DNA of 64,000 bases from Combretum micranthum (lineage: Eukaryota > Streptophyta > Magnoliopsida > Myrtales > Combretaceae): NCBI GenBank assembly GCA_024138025.1, contig JAMXBD010000825.1, positions 62,001 to 126,000 on the forward strand, written 5' to 3'. The position numbers were made by a program, and so were the translations under genes. The notes beneath the pieces are model-generated. The model saw only the letters and a list, made by a program, of their open reading frames with translations. It did no database searches and had not been told where the DNA came from. The stretch's first letter is position 1. The number at the start of each line of letters is the position of its first letter. Of this stretch, positions 36,479 to 47,037 are shown one piece after another.

Positions 36479-38059
36479 AAACTCTTCCTGAGAGTAAGGC
36501 CACCAACCATGGCCATTGAAGCATGATTTACCGCCTTATAATCAAATGGAGCGGCTTTATAATCACTCACAGCAAGGGGTATCTGAAAGGTATAGCTCTT
36601 GGGCTTTGATGAAGTTGATCCATCTTCACTGCCTTTGCCTATCTCAATTTTAATGGATCTAGGTCCACCTCCGATCATGCACACAAGCTCATCTGGATCC
36701 GGAATCTCAGCGGTAATCATATTGATAACCGGTCCATGGTTCGGCAATGGGTTAGTAGAGACGTTTGGAGCTTCAATGAAATCCAACTGGATGACTTTTG
36801 CATCAATAAGATCTTGGATTTTATGTCTAAGCCTCCAGCAGCTGTCTGTTGAATGCCCGATTTGCCCCATGTGATATTCACACTTCAGCTCAGGATTGTA
36901 ATTTTTAGGCCTGTAGTCTTCCCTAGGAACTTCAAGGTTGATCAGATTATCGGCCCTTAGTTTAGCTAATACTTGGCTAAGGGGAACCGGAATTCGAGTG
37001 AAGTTCCGCCTGTTGAACCTTGATTGTTGATTTGGGACTGCACTTTGTTGAGTCTGATCCTTATTCTGATTTTGATTCTGATTTGTTGACAACACGAATG
37101 ACTTAGTGGGGCCAGTTGCACCTGAAGTATTGACCATGCTGACGGTTGAATCTTTCCCTTTGTATGGGACATTTCTCGGTGCAGTATATTTCTTTTCTTG
37201 TTGCAATTTTCCTGCTGAAATTGCATTCTCAATCCTGCATCCAGCTATCACCACTTCTGAGAAACTTGCTGATGCATGCCCAATCAGATGGGAAAAGAAA
37301 GGTTCCTCTAATGTGTTGATAAAAGTGAAAGTGAGGTCCTTTTCAGGCATCGGGGTGGTGATCCTTGCAGCCAATGCTCTCCAGCGCTGAGCATACTCCT
37401 TGAAAGTCTCTTCTTTCTTCTTCTTCAGATTGCTTAAATCCCATACCGAGGGCGCCATCTCAATGTTAAACTTATACTGATTAAAAAATGCCCTAGCCAA
37501 CTTGTCCCAAGTATCAATTTCCTGATGGTCTAATTGGGCGTACCAGGCCAAAGCAGCACCAGTAAGACTGTCCTGGAAGGTTTGCACCATCAGCTTGTCA
37601 AATTTAGCATATTGCCCCATTCGTCGTACATACAATCTGGTATGCATATTAGGACAACCTGTCCCGTCATATTTTTCAAATTCGGTGCCTTAAATTTCTC
37701 AGGGAAGGCACCTTCCTCATATTGAGGCAAATTCAGGATCGCGGTTTGATCAAAACCATCGAACGTCTTCATTTTCTCAAGCAGTTTTCTCTCCATCTCT
37801 TTAGCCTGAGCTTCCAGTTCTTTCTTCAACTCAGCCGCATTAAACTCATTTGGTGACTCCTCTTGCTGAATAAGCTGCCCTCAATTTCTTTTCCTTTCTG
37901 TGCCCTTGAGGATTCTTCAGAAGTTGTGGGGGTCTTAAGTTGTGCAAGACTCTGTGTTAAAGCCTGCATCTGTTCAGCAATTCCAAGGAGGGTTTGTTCC
38001 ACGGTGTTGAGTCTTTGCTCATTGGTCTGGTCTGTGGGGTTGCTCCCGGTGTTAGACAT
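36475..38059 (-). pseudogene. Element E gag (broken)
   Basis: The start is the ATG at 38059 (MSNTGSNPTDQTNEQRLNTV), a Gln-rich coiled N-terminus as is usual for Tat gag. The capsid region is at 36900-37647 (TFQDSLTGAALAWYAQLD; LARAFFNQYKFN; ETFKEYAQRWRALAARI). A Tat-type zinc-binding motif C-x2-H-x5-H-x4-C in CEYHMGQIGHSTDSC follows near 36850-36890. Two frame changes (about 37829 and 37640) split the gene into three ORFs. In the family, gag and protease are read as one polyprotein. Confidence 0.87.
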
Positions 38060-38407
38060 CTTAGCTCGGGATCTGGTAACAATAGGGCTCCTAACCGGCT
38101 TGGACGCTATCTTTCAAGTTTTTGACTTAAACTCGAATTTGCTAGACCTGGACATTTATTATTTATTAATATTCTTTAAAGAATAAATGAATTAATATAC
38201 ATATGCAAGAATGTAGATATGCTATCATACAGATGCAAATGGGGATATTGACCAATGATTTTAAAAAAAACATTTGTATTAAAAGATAATGTTTGACATA
38301 ACAAAAACTTCTAATGGTTTAGAAACCTTATTTCCTAGTGACTGAATCAAAACTACTTTCTAATGGTTTCAAAGAACCTTGATTCCTAAGGACTAAACCT
38401 AAACCAA
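38060..38407. other. Spacer between extra ORF and gag in element E
   Basis: No coding frame. AT-rich with two imperfect copies of a ~60-bp unit (TTCTAATGGTTT near 38310 and 38360). Confidence 0.6.
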
Positions 38408-39929
38408 CTAAACCAGTCTTCTTGTCTTAGTGGGGCAAACAATCTTGTCTTCCAGGGCTAGAATTTTCTTTCGAGCTGCCTTCAACTCAGCCTCTAAGAA
38501 TGCAATTCTGCTTCCAGCACTTTGCAGGCGATCCACCATTTCCCTCTCTCTTTCTTGGAAATCTCGGTGACATACTTCCAGGCGAGCCGAAACAGCTTCC
38601 ATGTAAGCAGTTGTTTCAGGGTCAGGTTCCGATGGTGCTGGTTGAAGGACATCGGGAGCTTCATATCGAATATCCTTATTCTTCTTCATTTGGCTAGCCA
38701 CATACCACCTGGTTGCTCTATACTTCTTGGTTTCCTTACTTTCTGGCTCGACTTCAAAAACGGCTTCACCTCTCTATTTTCCCATATAGCTCGGATTTGA
38801 TTTAGCTTGAATTCTTTAGCTGGTAGTATCTTGGTTGGATCCAGATAATCTAGAGTGACTTGCTCCAAATTAGGCTTGACAGTAATATCTTGCAGCATAC
38901 CATACTGTCTGATAACACTTGAAGGGTAATAACCAGTACAGCCGGTGAGTCCAATTAGGGGTACTGCCATGTATTCCTTGCAACTTAGGATGCTACAGGG
39001 CTTTTGAACCAGCGAGCTTGCCACATCATGTCTTCAGGTGGCATGTCTTCAAGAATGGCAATTATATCCCATAGAGGATGATCATCTTCCATGTGGACCC
39101 TTTCAGCAAAAGATTGGATAAGATCATATTTCAGACTGATGAGGGATCCATTAGCCAATTCTTTTCCATATTGCTTAATGTGGCTAGCAAACCAAACCAT
39201 CAGTAAGTGCATGCTTGCTTTGAACTTGCCCTGTCCTTTAGACTTGATGTGATTCAGACTACGGACTTGTTCGGCTAGAAGAGGGAACATAGGATTTGCC
39301 AGCTAAATATTGAGAAACCAGCTCTATGACCCGGAAGTGGATGAAAAATTGCCATTAGGGAAGAGAATAGTTGCAAAAGCAGCTACTATGAAGGCATTAA
39401 CCCGGTTTTCTTCCCAAACTTCAAGTGGTATACTGAAAGTGGCTCGGTTGCTTTTAAAGTATTCAGGAGTTCCAAACCAGTCCATCAGTGTGGTTAGCCG
39501 GATGCAATATTCATTGCAATCATTGATGGCTTCAATTATTGGTCCCCTCTTGATTCCAAAAAATTCTGAGATAACACGGACCGGGCTATGCTTGAAGTTC
39601 GGAACATAGATTCCTTCAGAGGTAGGAGGTGCTTGGAGTAGTCTAGTATATTCCTCAATGGTCGGGCTAAGTACATGCTGACCCAAACGGAAGACAGCTT
39701 CTTCAGGTTCCCATAGATGAGTGAGGGCTCGGAACATGGTGAATGGAACATGGATCTTTGGTAGGCTGAGGATTGGGCCTAACCTATCTTCAATGAATGA
39801 CTTTTGGACCGGACTAAAACTGACAAACCATCGGTCCAGTAGGAGCATTGGATCTTTGAAAGGTTCCACTCGATTTTCTCTAATAAGGCGAGCCCATAAG
39901 CTATCGCTACTGTCGGTTGAAGACATCAT
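38408..39929 (-). pseudogene. Element E extra ORF upstream of gag (Ogre ORF1-like, plant-mobile-domain-like)
   Basis: Four ORF pieces (39324-39929, 38985-39290, 38686-39024, 38408-38701) form one former gene of about 500 codons starting at the ATG at 39929. The first two are in the same frame, separated by TAG codons at 39324 and 39303; later frame changes are near 39010 and 38695. The sequence has features of the plant mobile domain group: DRWFVSFSPVQKSFIEDRLG, FRALTHLWEPEEAVFRLGQH and SPTIEEYTRLLQAP. The C-terminus is a coiled coil (SARLEVCHRDFQEREREMVD). Ogre/Tat elements are known to carry such an ORF between the 5' LTR and gag; its function is not established. Confidence 0.75.
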
Positions 39930-40500
39930 TTTCTGGAAATTTTTTCAGAAGGTATAAGCTAATAAAAAAATTTTTAATTTTTTTTTGACAGCTTTTATAT
40001 TTTTTAGAATTTTCTTTAAGTATTTTTTTTAAGTATTTACATATGTACATTTATATTTCAACTTCATTTTTTTAGAAAAAGTTGGTCATATCCCATGCTA
40101 ATGAATGCATGATTTGGTAAGGTTCTATAGGTTCCCCGATTTAGTGGTACTAAACCGGAGTGGGAGGACATTTCTTGATCTAGAGGGTGGAAAGCCACAG
40201 CCCCCGGACCTTACTTCGTCCTCCTCGCTTAGGCTCTTAAGACGGCCCTGGTACGACCGTATCTAGCACACAATCATGCTAATGCAAATGCAAATGCAAA
40301 CAAACAATCAAGCTTTTATTTTCTATTTTACATACTTGCAAGGTTAGTTATATATTTACAAAACGATTATTCAATATAATATACAAAATGATAATATATA
40401 TTCACATGGTAATTTAAAAAAAAAAAAAAATAAGCAAGGATAAATTTAAAATTTATAATTCCGAAGTGGCTAGCCCTCTTTTTTTTAAAAAAAAAATTTA
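39930..40500 (-). other. Element E 5' untranslated leader
   Basis: No frame. Mixed AT-rich and short GC-rich segments (about 40120-40260). Lies between the primer site and the extra ORF. Confidence 0.6.
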
Positions 40501-40519
40501 GTCCCCAGTGGAGTCGCCA
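40501..40519 (-). promoter_or_regulatory. Element E primer binding site
   Basis: Minus-strand TGGCGACTCCACTGGGGAC starting 3 bases inside the 5' LTR. The leading TGG pairs with the CCA end of a tRNA. It is not the initiator-Met site used by the chromoviruses here. Which tRNA it matches was not determined. Confidence 0.7.
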
Positions 40520-40522
40520 AGC

Positions 40523-43056
40523 TGTCGAGCCTGGATTTTTCCACTATCTGGTTCATTTTCCTAACCCGATTCACATTAAACCCGAACCCATTTAACATGA
40601 ATCCTCGACTAGGGGTTAAAAGAAATTTTAATTTTTGAAAACTTTTTAGAGTCGCCACCCGATATAAATCGGGAAAAATAAAAAGCTAGGATCAATGGGT
40701 CGGTTGATCCTAACTTAGCTACTAGTCTGCGAAAATTTGATTTAAAAATCAACTTTTAAAACCAGATATCATGGATTCGGGGGCTAACCTATTAAAACCA
40801 AATGGTTACCATTTTGGAATTTTAAATTTATAATCTATCCTTTATATGCTCAAAAAATTCAAATATACATTATGAAACAATATTCACAAATCACATTATT
40901 CATTTTTTTTTTTTTATGTGCTTTTATTCATTTTTATTATTTTTTAGAATATCAATATTAACAAATATATTTTTTTTAAACTAAAACTTATATTTACAAA
41001 ATAGTTATTCATAATATTTAAAAAAAAAAATTTATGTTTTAATGTCGCCCCGCAGGTGCCTACGTACTCGCTAATCGAGATCAGACAATTCTTTTAAAAA
41101 GAACTTAATTTTTGATCAATTTTAATTTTTGAACTCTTTTCACTTTAAATTCATTAAATTTTGAATTTTTATGAAATAATTTTTGATGATCCTATGATCT
41201 AATCAATTGATTTTTTATTTTATGAAAATATTTTTCTAAGTCCAAAAATCATTTTTTTTAAATTTTGATTTTGAAAAATCCAATTTTATCATTTTTATTT
41301 ATTTTTTTATTTATTACTATTATTTTTTTTTATTTTTTTTGAATAATCATCACATAAATTCACAACATATTCAAAATATTTTACAATATATTAAAATTAT
41401 TTTTCATGCACTAAATACGCATTTCTAAAAGCAATTTATGTATAAATACATATTAAAAATATTCAAAAATATTCAAAATTAAAAAAAAATTATATGAAAA
41501 ATAATTATTTTGATTTTTCTGGATTTTTCTGAATTTTTTGAATTTTTTATGAATTTTTTACTATTTTTTTCTATTTTCTGAAATTAATTATATAATAAAA
41601 ATATAATAAAATAATGCGGATTGACCTGGACCGTTGGATGGAGCGGGCACGATCTGGATCGTCTGATCTGAAGACCAATCCTGGCCGTCTGATTTCGTTG
41701 ACTCAATCTGAGGCGTTGATCACTTTGATCAAATCTGGGCCGTCTGATCTGCTTGATCAAATCTGGATCGTCTGATCTGCTTGATTGAATCTGGGCCGTC
41801 TGATCTGCTTGATTGAATCTAGGCCGTCTTATCTGCTTGATTGAATCTAGGCCGTCTTATCTGCTTGATTGAATCTGTGCCGTCTGATCTGCTTGACCGT
41901 TGACCGATGACTGTTGACCGATGACCGATCGAGTTGGGTTCGGACCTTCGGGTCGGATCTCGGAGCTCGACGGGTGAAGAAGATGAAGTCGCAGCGTTTC
42001 GGGGCTGATTCCGGCGGTGTGTGGTTGGTGTCGGCTGGAAGCTTGTCGGCCCGACTCTTGGTGCGACGGCGGTCTCCTGAAGGTGGTGGTGTGCACCAGA
42101 ACGGCGGGCAAGGGGTGGCTCCGGTGGTGGGCGGCAGTTGTTCAGAAAAAATAAAAAAAAAAAATTTGCATAGATGATTTTGATTAATTTAATCAAATCC
42201 AAGCACACTAAAACATCAAAATGAAGTTTCTAATACTCCTAAAACACTCAATATGATCCAAATTTGATCAAATCACTTCGAATTTGAAAAATTCGAATCC
42301 TACATCCTAAATTCGAAAATTTCGAATTGATATTGTTGTGTGTGTGTTTCTTCGAAATTGACTTGTGCCTTTTGATTCTAGTACCCCTTTATAGGTTGCA
42401 AGCTCAATTTTACGTTTCGTACAGTTTCGAAAACGAATCGATTTTTGCCTCTTTATTTTCACTAATTTAATTCGAAAATTCGTGTTTAATTTGTTTCAAA
42501 CTGATGAATTGATGATTAATCTTTCATATTCTTCATCAAATCATTCAATGTGGGTAGATTAATTGTCCAATTTCATCAATTCTCATTAATGGACAATTGA
42601 AGTCTCACAATTGCATTTTTTTTCAATTTTTTTAGCACGAATTTTGTGACTTTTGGGTTGTTTTTACACATGAATTGTGCACTAATCTTTCATATTCCAT
42701 AACTACTTTGCAATGGCATCATCAATTTTAATAATTAATGATGTTTTGTCAGTTAAAATTGATGCAAAGTAAGGCAAAAAGTCACTTTGAGAAAGATGAA
42801 AAGGCAAAAATAAGATGATAAAAAGGCAAAAATTTGCCTTTGCTAGGGTTTGAAATGTGTCCTTGAGCTTGAGTGTGTGTTTGGGTCAATGTATTTAACC
42901 AACAGGCCATTTGGCCTGTGCCTTGATCACTTAGCCAACTTCATCAATACTTATTAAGGTTTTTGGAAAAATGAGTTTAATTAAACAAAAATAAAGATTC
43001 TGTTTAATTTTATAAATTTAATCCTTAATTAATTGGGCAAAAATTGGGTGTCTACA
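40523..43056 (-). repeat. Element E 5' LTR (right copy, 2534 bp)
   Basis: TGTCGAGCC...GTCTACA ends, followed by the CTAAG target duplication. Collinear with 27630-30231 with small indels, mostly in homopolymer and tandem repeat runs. Confidence 0.93.
41746..41885. repeat. 28-bp tandem repeat in right LTR of E (5 units)
   Basis: Five units of GATCTGCTTGATYRAATCT-type sequence, against four in the left LTR. Confidence 0.88.
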
Positions 43057-43215
43057 CTAAGAATGACCTCAGTCACGCGAAGGCTTTCTTCATACTATGT
43101 ACAAGGTGTTCTAACACATGGAGGAGACTCATCGGAGTGTACATTTTATGTTCATATACTTAAGCAATAATGTAAAGGAAATTCAATTTATATACTCCAA
43201 ATACAAAAGATATTA
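43057..43215 (-). repeat. LTR fragment F, right piece
   Basis: Continues LTR F after element E, beginning with the duplicated CTAAG and AATGACC. It resembles bases about 76-250 of LTR B (GAAGGCTTT, TACAAGGTG). Only ~235 bases of an LTR normally 3.5 kb long are present; the sequence then turns into gag of G, which has opposite orientation. The junction is approximate (within ~30 bases). Confidence 0.75.
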
Positions 43216-43493
43216 TACTTCATATTACATTCATCCAAAGTCTCCCCTACCTGAAACTATGTCAGTGAGTACCGCCAAGGAAGAGCGCTTCAACAAGATC
43301 GTCTAGAGGATCTACCCCAGAAAGGTCAGGAAATGGGAGCAGGAACGGGAATCAAGCTAAATCGTTGATGCCCGGATTTAGAATTTATAATCTGGAAGAA
43401 CAATGGCTATGCGAGGAGATGGATGAGGAAGGAGTGGAATTAGCTGCCCCTGAGGAAGGAGAAGATTTCAACTATGATCTAGTCACAGGTTAG
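43216..43493 (+). pseudogene. Element G gag, C-terminal end
   Basis: The frame holds a ruined second zinc knuckle, a GNGSGNGNQAKS linker and the tail FRIYNLEEQWLCEEMDEEG. This matches the tail of B's gag (RVYNLDGQWMCEEVDEEEEG). It ends at TAG 43491-43493. The upstream capsid is absent. Confidence 0.75.
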
Positions 43494-43589
43494 CCATAAA
43501 CCCTCAAGATGTTTGTTCTTTTATTTTGCATGATATAAGAGATGATATGTATGAGTAGTAAATTAGTGAATAGTAAGTCCTGCAATAAG

Positions 43590-44900
43590 AGATTGCTAAT
43601 CCCCCGTGTTAAAAACGCAGGAAACATATGGGTAGCTCATCAAAATACTTATGCCCCTTTTGATTCTGGAGCAGCTCATTCCTTTATCACGCCTAGCTTG
43701 GCTAAGGAAACCAGATTACCCATAAGTGCAACCACTTCTTGTTTTAAGATAAAAACCCTTACGGGAAGTGTTTTTATGACAAAAGAGATGTTAAGGAATT
43801 GTCCGTTGATGATACAAGGACGTCTTTCCATGTGTGATTTCATAGTGATGGAAATGAATAACTATGAAGTGATCCTAGGTATGAGTTGGTTGTCTCTTAA
43901 CAAGGCTAAGATTGATTATCAGAATAAGAAAGTGAAATTTATGGAAAGAGGAGAAAGAGCAAAGTTTGTTGGAGAGTCTATGATTTCAAGAGGAAAGGAG
44001 TTATACTCATTTGAGTTGATAGAAGAAGTGGAAGATGGAGCTGATAGTTATGATGATAACATAGAAGCGGAGAAGGAAGAGCCTATTTTGGAGAACATCC
44101 CTATTGTCAATGAATTCCCAGATGTCTTTCCGGAGGAGTTGCCTGGGTTACTCCCAAAGAGAGAAATCGATTTCGAGATCAAGTTGATGGCAAACACATA
44201 ACTAATATCTAAGGCACCGTATCGTATGGCACCCATTGAGCTCAAGAAACTTAAAAAGTAGCTACAAGAGTTGTTGGACCAAGGATTTATTGGACCAAGT
44301 GTTTATTAGACCAAGTGTCTCACCTTGGAGAGCTCTGGAGTTGTTTGTAAAGAAGAAGGACGGATCTATGAGACTTTGCATTGATTATCGGAAACTCAAC
44401 AAAGTCACCATCAAGAATAAGTACGCGTTGCCATGACTTGATGATCTTTTCGATCAATTACAAGGAGCAAGTGTATTCTCATGCATTGACTTGCGTTCGG
44501 GATATCACCAGTTAATTATTAAACCTAAAGATATATCAAACACGGCATTTCGGACAAGATATAGACATTATGAGTTTTTGGCAATGTCTTTTAGATTGAC
44601 CAATGCACTGGCTACTTTTATAGATCTAATAAACAGAGTGTACAAGTCCTTGCTAGGCAAGTGTGTTATAGTGTTCATCAATGACATCCCCGTCTACTCG
44701 AAGACGCATGAACAACATAACAAGCACCTGTGAATGGCGCTACAGATATTAAGGGAACATAAGTTGTATGCCAAATTGTCGAAGTATGACTTTTGGTTAG
44801 ATCCTATTTCTTTCTTGGGTCCTATGGTATTAGAAGAAGGAATATTTGTAGACCCCGAAAAGATTAAAGCGATAGTGGATTGGAAGCCGTCAAGAATCGT
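43590..44900 (+). pseudogene. Element G protease and reverse transcriptase (broken)
   Basis: The protease has an intact DSG (PFDSGAAHSFITPSLAKE) at about 43660-43710 and VILGMSWLSLNKAKIDY near 43870-43920. The RT lead-in [20 protein letters not shown] is at about 44108-44170. RT continues after a stop at 44199 with [20 protein letters not shown] and [20 protein letters not shown]. The polymerase motif reads FIND ([13 protein letters not shown], about 44670-44700), so the first catalytic Asp is changed to Asn. A 17-base local duplication (AGGATTTATTGGACCAAG then GTGTTTATTAGACCAAG) near 44280-44315 adds sequence in the RT N-terminus. Confidence 0.87.
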
Positions 44901-47015
44901 AACGGAAGTAAAGAGTTTCTTGGGTCTAGCTAGTTATTATCGAAAACTTGTGAAGGATTTTTCCAAAATAGCTAGACCATTGACTCAACTAACCCAAAAG
45001 AATAAAAAGTTTGTACGTACTGATAAAAGAGAGCAAAGTTTTTAGGAGCTCAAGCAGTGGCTTGTTTCCGCACCGATCTTGGTATTACCAAACCCGGAAA
45101 ACCCTTATACAGTACATAGTGATGCTTCATGAAATGGTCTTGGATGGTCTTGATGCAAAACAGGAAGGTAATTGCCTATGCTTCACGCCAATGGCGACCG
45201 CATGAGCAAAATTATCTAACCCATGATCTCAAGCTAGCTATTGTAGTGTTTGCACTCAAGTTGTGGAGATACTATCTTTATGAACAAACATGTGAGATCT
45301 ACACCAACCACAAGAGCCTTAAGTACTTGTTCATGCATAATAAGTTGAACATGCGATAGAGAAGATGGTTGGAGCTAATAAAGGATTATGACCTTGGAAT
45401 AAATTATTACCCAGGAAGAGTAAATGCTGTAGCTAACGCCGTAAGTCGAAAGAACCCTAGAGAAGTAGCTAGGTTGCTTAAGAAAGAATTGATAAAGGAG
45501 TTGAAAAGTTAAGCATTGAATTCATTGGACAAGATGTGGAAGTGAAGATTTCAAACTTAGTTATGGAGTCGACTTTGATAGAGAGGATCAAGGGGGCCCA
45601 ATGATCTGATAATGTGATCTAAAGGATAAAACAAGAAGTTCAAGAAGGGAAGTATACGAATTTTGAAGTTGATGATGAGGATGTAGTAAGGATGAAGGAA
45701 AGGTTATGTGTCTCGAATGATAAAGAGATGAGAAAGGAGATTATGGAAGAAGCACACAAATCTGGGTATACAATGCATCCCGATGGAACAAAAATGTATC
45801 AAGATCTCAAATGCCATTATTGATGGAATGGTATGAAGAGAGATGTAGCAGACTTTGTGATGAAATGGCCTATATGACAACAAGTTTAAGTGGAACATCA
45901 AAGGCCGGGAGGATTGCTAAAACCATTAGCCATACTAGAATGGAAATGAGATCAGATTACGATGGATTTCATATGTAGTCCACCCTGAACACCAAACGGA
46001 TATGTTGCCATATGAGTCATAGTGGATCGACTTACCAAGTCAGCACACTTTATTCCAATTAAGATGACCTATTCAATGGATAAGTTAGCAAAGTTGTGTA
46101 TAAGAGAAATTGTGAGGCTACATAGAGTTCTAACAGAGACAGCATCTAATAGAGACCCGAGATTTGTATCAAAGTTTTAGACAAGTTTGCAGAAGTGTAT
46201 AGGAACTAAGTTGCATTTCAGCACTGCTTACCACCCACAGATTGATGGACAATCGGAACGGACCATCTAAACTTTGGAAGATATGCTTCGAACTTATGTT
46301 ATGGAATTCAAAGGAAGATGGAAAGTGCACTTGCCTTTGGTTGAATTTTCTTATAACAATAGCTATCATTCAACCATCAAGATGCCACTCTACGAAGCCT
46401 TATATAGACAAAGGTGTAGATTGCCCTTATTTTGGGAAGATGTGGAAAAGTTAGTCATTGGACCTAATCTCATCTAAGATACAGCAAGAAAGTTCTGAAT
46501 TATCCAATAAATGATGATAGAAGCTCAAGACCAACAAAAGAGTTGGGCAGATCAGAAGCAAAGAGTTCTTAAGTTTGAAGTCAGAGATCATGTGTATCTA
46601 AAGATTAACCCCATAAAAAGTATACACCAAGTACAAGCACAAGGAAAGCTAAGCCCTAGGTACATTGGACCGTTTGAAGTGCTTGAAAGGATTGGTGATT
46701 TGGCTTATCGCTTAGCATTGCCACCAAATTTGTCGGGTATACACGATGTGTTCCATGTCTCTGTATTAAGGAAACATATGCCAAATTTGGATAGAATCAC
46801 CAAGTTAGAGCTAGTATAGTTGAAGGAACACCTTACATATGAGGAGCATCATATTCAAATTTTGGATCGCAAAGTTTAGAAGCTTAGGAACAAAGAGATT
46901 CAGTGTATTAAGGTGTTATGAAGAAACCATTCTCATGAGGCTAAAGAGGAGATTCAAAAGAGATACCCAAGTTTGTTTGAACAATCAGGTACGAAAACCA
47001 AGTTTTGAGGACAAA
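44901..47015 (+). pseudogene. Element G RNase H, integrase and chromodomain (broken)
   Basis: RT connection: [20 protein letters not shown] near 44920-44980. RNase H is at about 45130-45440 ([30 protein letters not shown]). Integrase pieces: a zinc-binding segment near 45760 (GYTMHPDGTKMYQDL), DRLTKSAHFIPIKMTYS near 46025, and HLPLVEFSYNNSYHSTIK at about 46330-46380. The C-terminal domain is at 46511-46819 (GKLSPRYIGPFEVLERIGDL, HDVFHVSVLRKHMPN). Chromodomain remnant at about 46880-46990, frame-shifted. Many stops interrupt it (for example 45043, 45357, 45820 and 46476). Confidence 0.86.
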
Positions 47016-47024
47016 ACTTTCTTT

Positions 47025-47037
47025 AAGGGGGGTAGGT
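47025..47037 (+). promoter_or_regulatory. Element G polypurine tract
   Basis: AAGGGGGGTAGGT immediately before the LTR start TGTAAGGCCC. Confidence 0.8.

Larger units (their letters stand above)
27630..43056 (-). mobile_element. Element E: Ty3/Gypsy Tat/Ogre-like retrotransposon, 15.4 kb
   Basis: Complete from LTR to LTR, with perfect CTAAG duplications at 27625-27629 and 43057-43061. Minus-strand order: 5' LTR, primer site, an extra ORF, gag, protease, RT, RNase H, a second RNase H, integrase, tandem repeats, polypurine tract, 3' LTR. Two RNase H domains, an ORF upstream of gag and tandem repeats before the 3' LTR are recognised marks of the Tat/Ogre group. The LTRs look only a few percent different apart from indels, so it is probably the youngest large insertion here. 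All coding frames are nevertheless broken. Confidence 0.92.
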
